Part shown: positions 63,832-64,000 of the stretch, one piece after another
Numbering within the stretch: the stretch's first letter is position 1
Layout of the letters: every line of letters begins with the position of its first letter
DNA from: Haematococcus lacustris
Taxonomy: Eukaryota; Chlorophyta; Chlorophyceae; Chlamydomonadales; Haematococcaceae
DNA length: 64,000 nt
Assembly: GCA_030144725.1 (NCBI GenBank)
Contig: JASKMD010000030.1
Span: 5,425,346-5,489,345 of the forward strand
Direction: 5' to 3'
Translations under genes and position numbers: made by a program
Notes under the pieces: generated by a model
What the model saw: only the letters and a program-made list of their open reading frames with translations
Database searches by the model: none
What the model was told of the DNA's origin: nothing

Positions 63832-64000
63832 GTGGGCGGTGAAGAGGGCAGCTGGGTTTGCAGTTAGGATGGTTGGGAAGGGCGGCTGGGCTACTGTTGT
63901 AAGTTGAAGGTTATGTGGGTGGGTGGGCAACAGGGTCAACAGGTCAGGCTTGTCGGATGGGAAGCCAGGCCAGGTTAGCTCCAGCTGGTGCTATGCTGTA

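Noticed and set aside
1..64000. CRISPR arrays, bacterial operons, ribosome binding sites
   Set aside because: None seen; the window is eukaryotic, with intron-rich genes and tandem repeats lacking spacer structure.

Overview
This window looks like nuclear DNA of a chlorophycean green alga. I lean towards Haematococcus or a close relative, but I could not test that. The evidence is GC-rich sequence, host genes cut into many short exons with GT-AG introns whose phases fit across nearly all junctions, long CTG/CAC/GGGGC/CCCTG simple repeats inside introns, and transposons of the KDZ (Kyakuja-Dileera-Zisupton), hAT and chromodomain Ty3/gypsy types, all known from volvocalean algae.

Layout: 1-7294 (-) is a membrane class III nucleotide cyclase with a CHASE-like sensor, running off the left edge. 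8.6-10.4 kb (+) holds two transposon-like ORFs, followed by a MITE-like element (10.6-11.1 kb). 11.6-13.4 kb (-) is a complete vacuolar iron transporter (VIT/CCC1) gene. 14.4-17.7 kb (-) is an alanine-rich gene of unknown function. 18.75-19.6 kb is a small hAT element with a perfect 8-bp target duplication.

The centre (20,147-41,142) is a nest of transposons. Its layers can be read from terminal inverted repeats (TIRs) and target site duplications (TSDs). An outer hAT-like element (TSD GTCAAAAA) contains a KDZ-like element (20,238-28,350). A hAT element (24,685-28,275, TSD CAAGCCAG) is lodged in the right TIR of that element. Immediately beside it lies a second KDZ element (28,358-40,218, TSD GTCCGGAT) carrying a full-length transposase gene. 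One intron of that transposase holds a Ty3/gypsy chromovirus (31,397-37,680, TSD CAAGG) with identical 299-bp LTRs and two in-frame UAG codons between gag, protease and pol.

41.7-46.1 kb is a nearly perfect 2,188-bp tandem duplication that copied the last two exons of a DUF212 (haloperoxidase-related) gene. The intact DUF212 gene (45,438-46,706, -) is divergent from WDR70 (46,825-56,682, +), with only 118 bp between start codons. WDR70 has about 18 exons; one intron carries about 98 perfect GGGGC units and another about 73 CCCTG units. The window ends with a class I methyltransferase with an NPPY motif (57,968-60,422, -) and, divergent from it, the 5' part of a plastid-targeted iron-containing redox enzyme-like gene (60,848 to beyond 63,831, +).

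The host genes are ordinary single-copy eukaryotic functions (cyclic nucleotide signalling, iron storage, WD40 scaffold, methyltransferase) with no operon logic. The biological interest is in the transposon nest, the intronic repeat expansions and the recent duplication.
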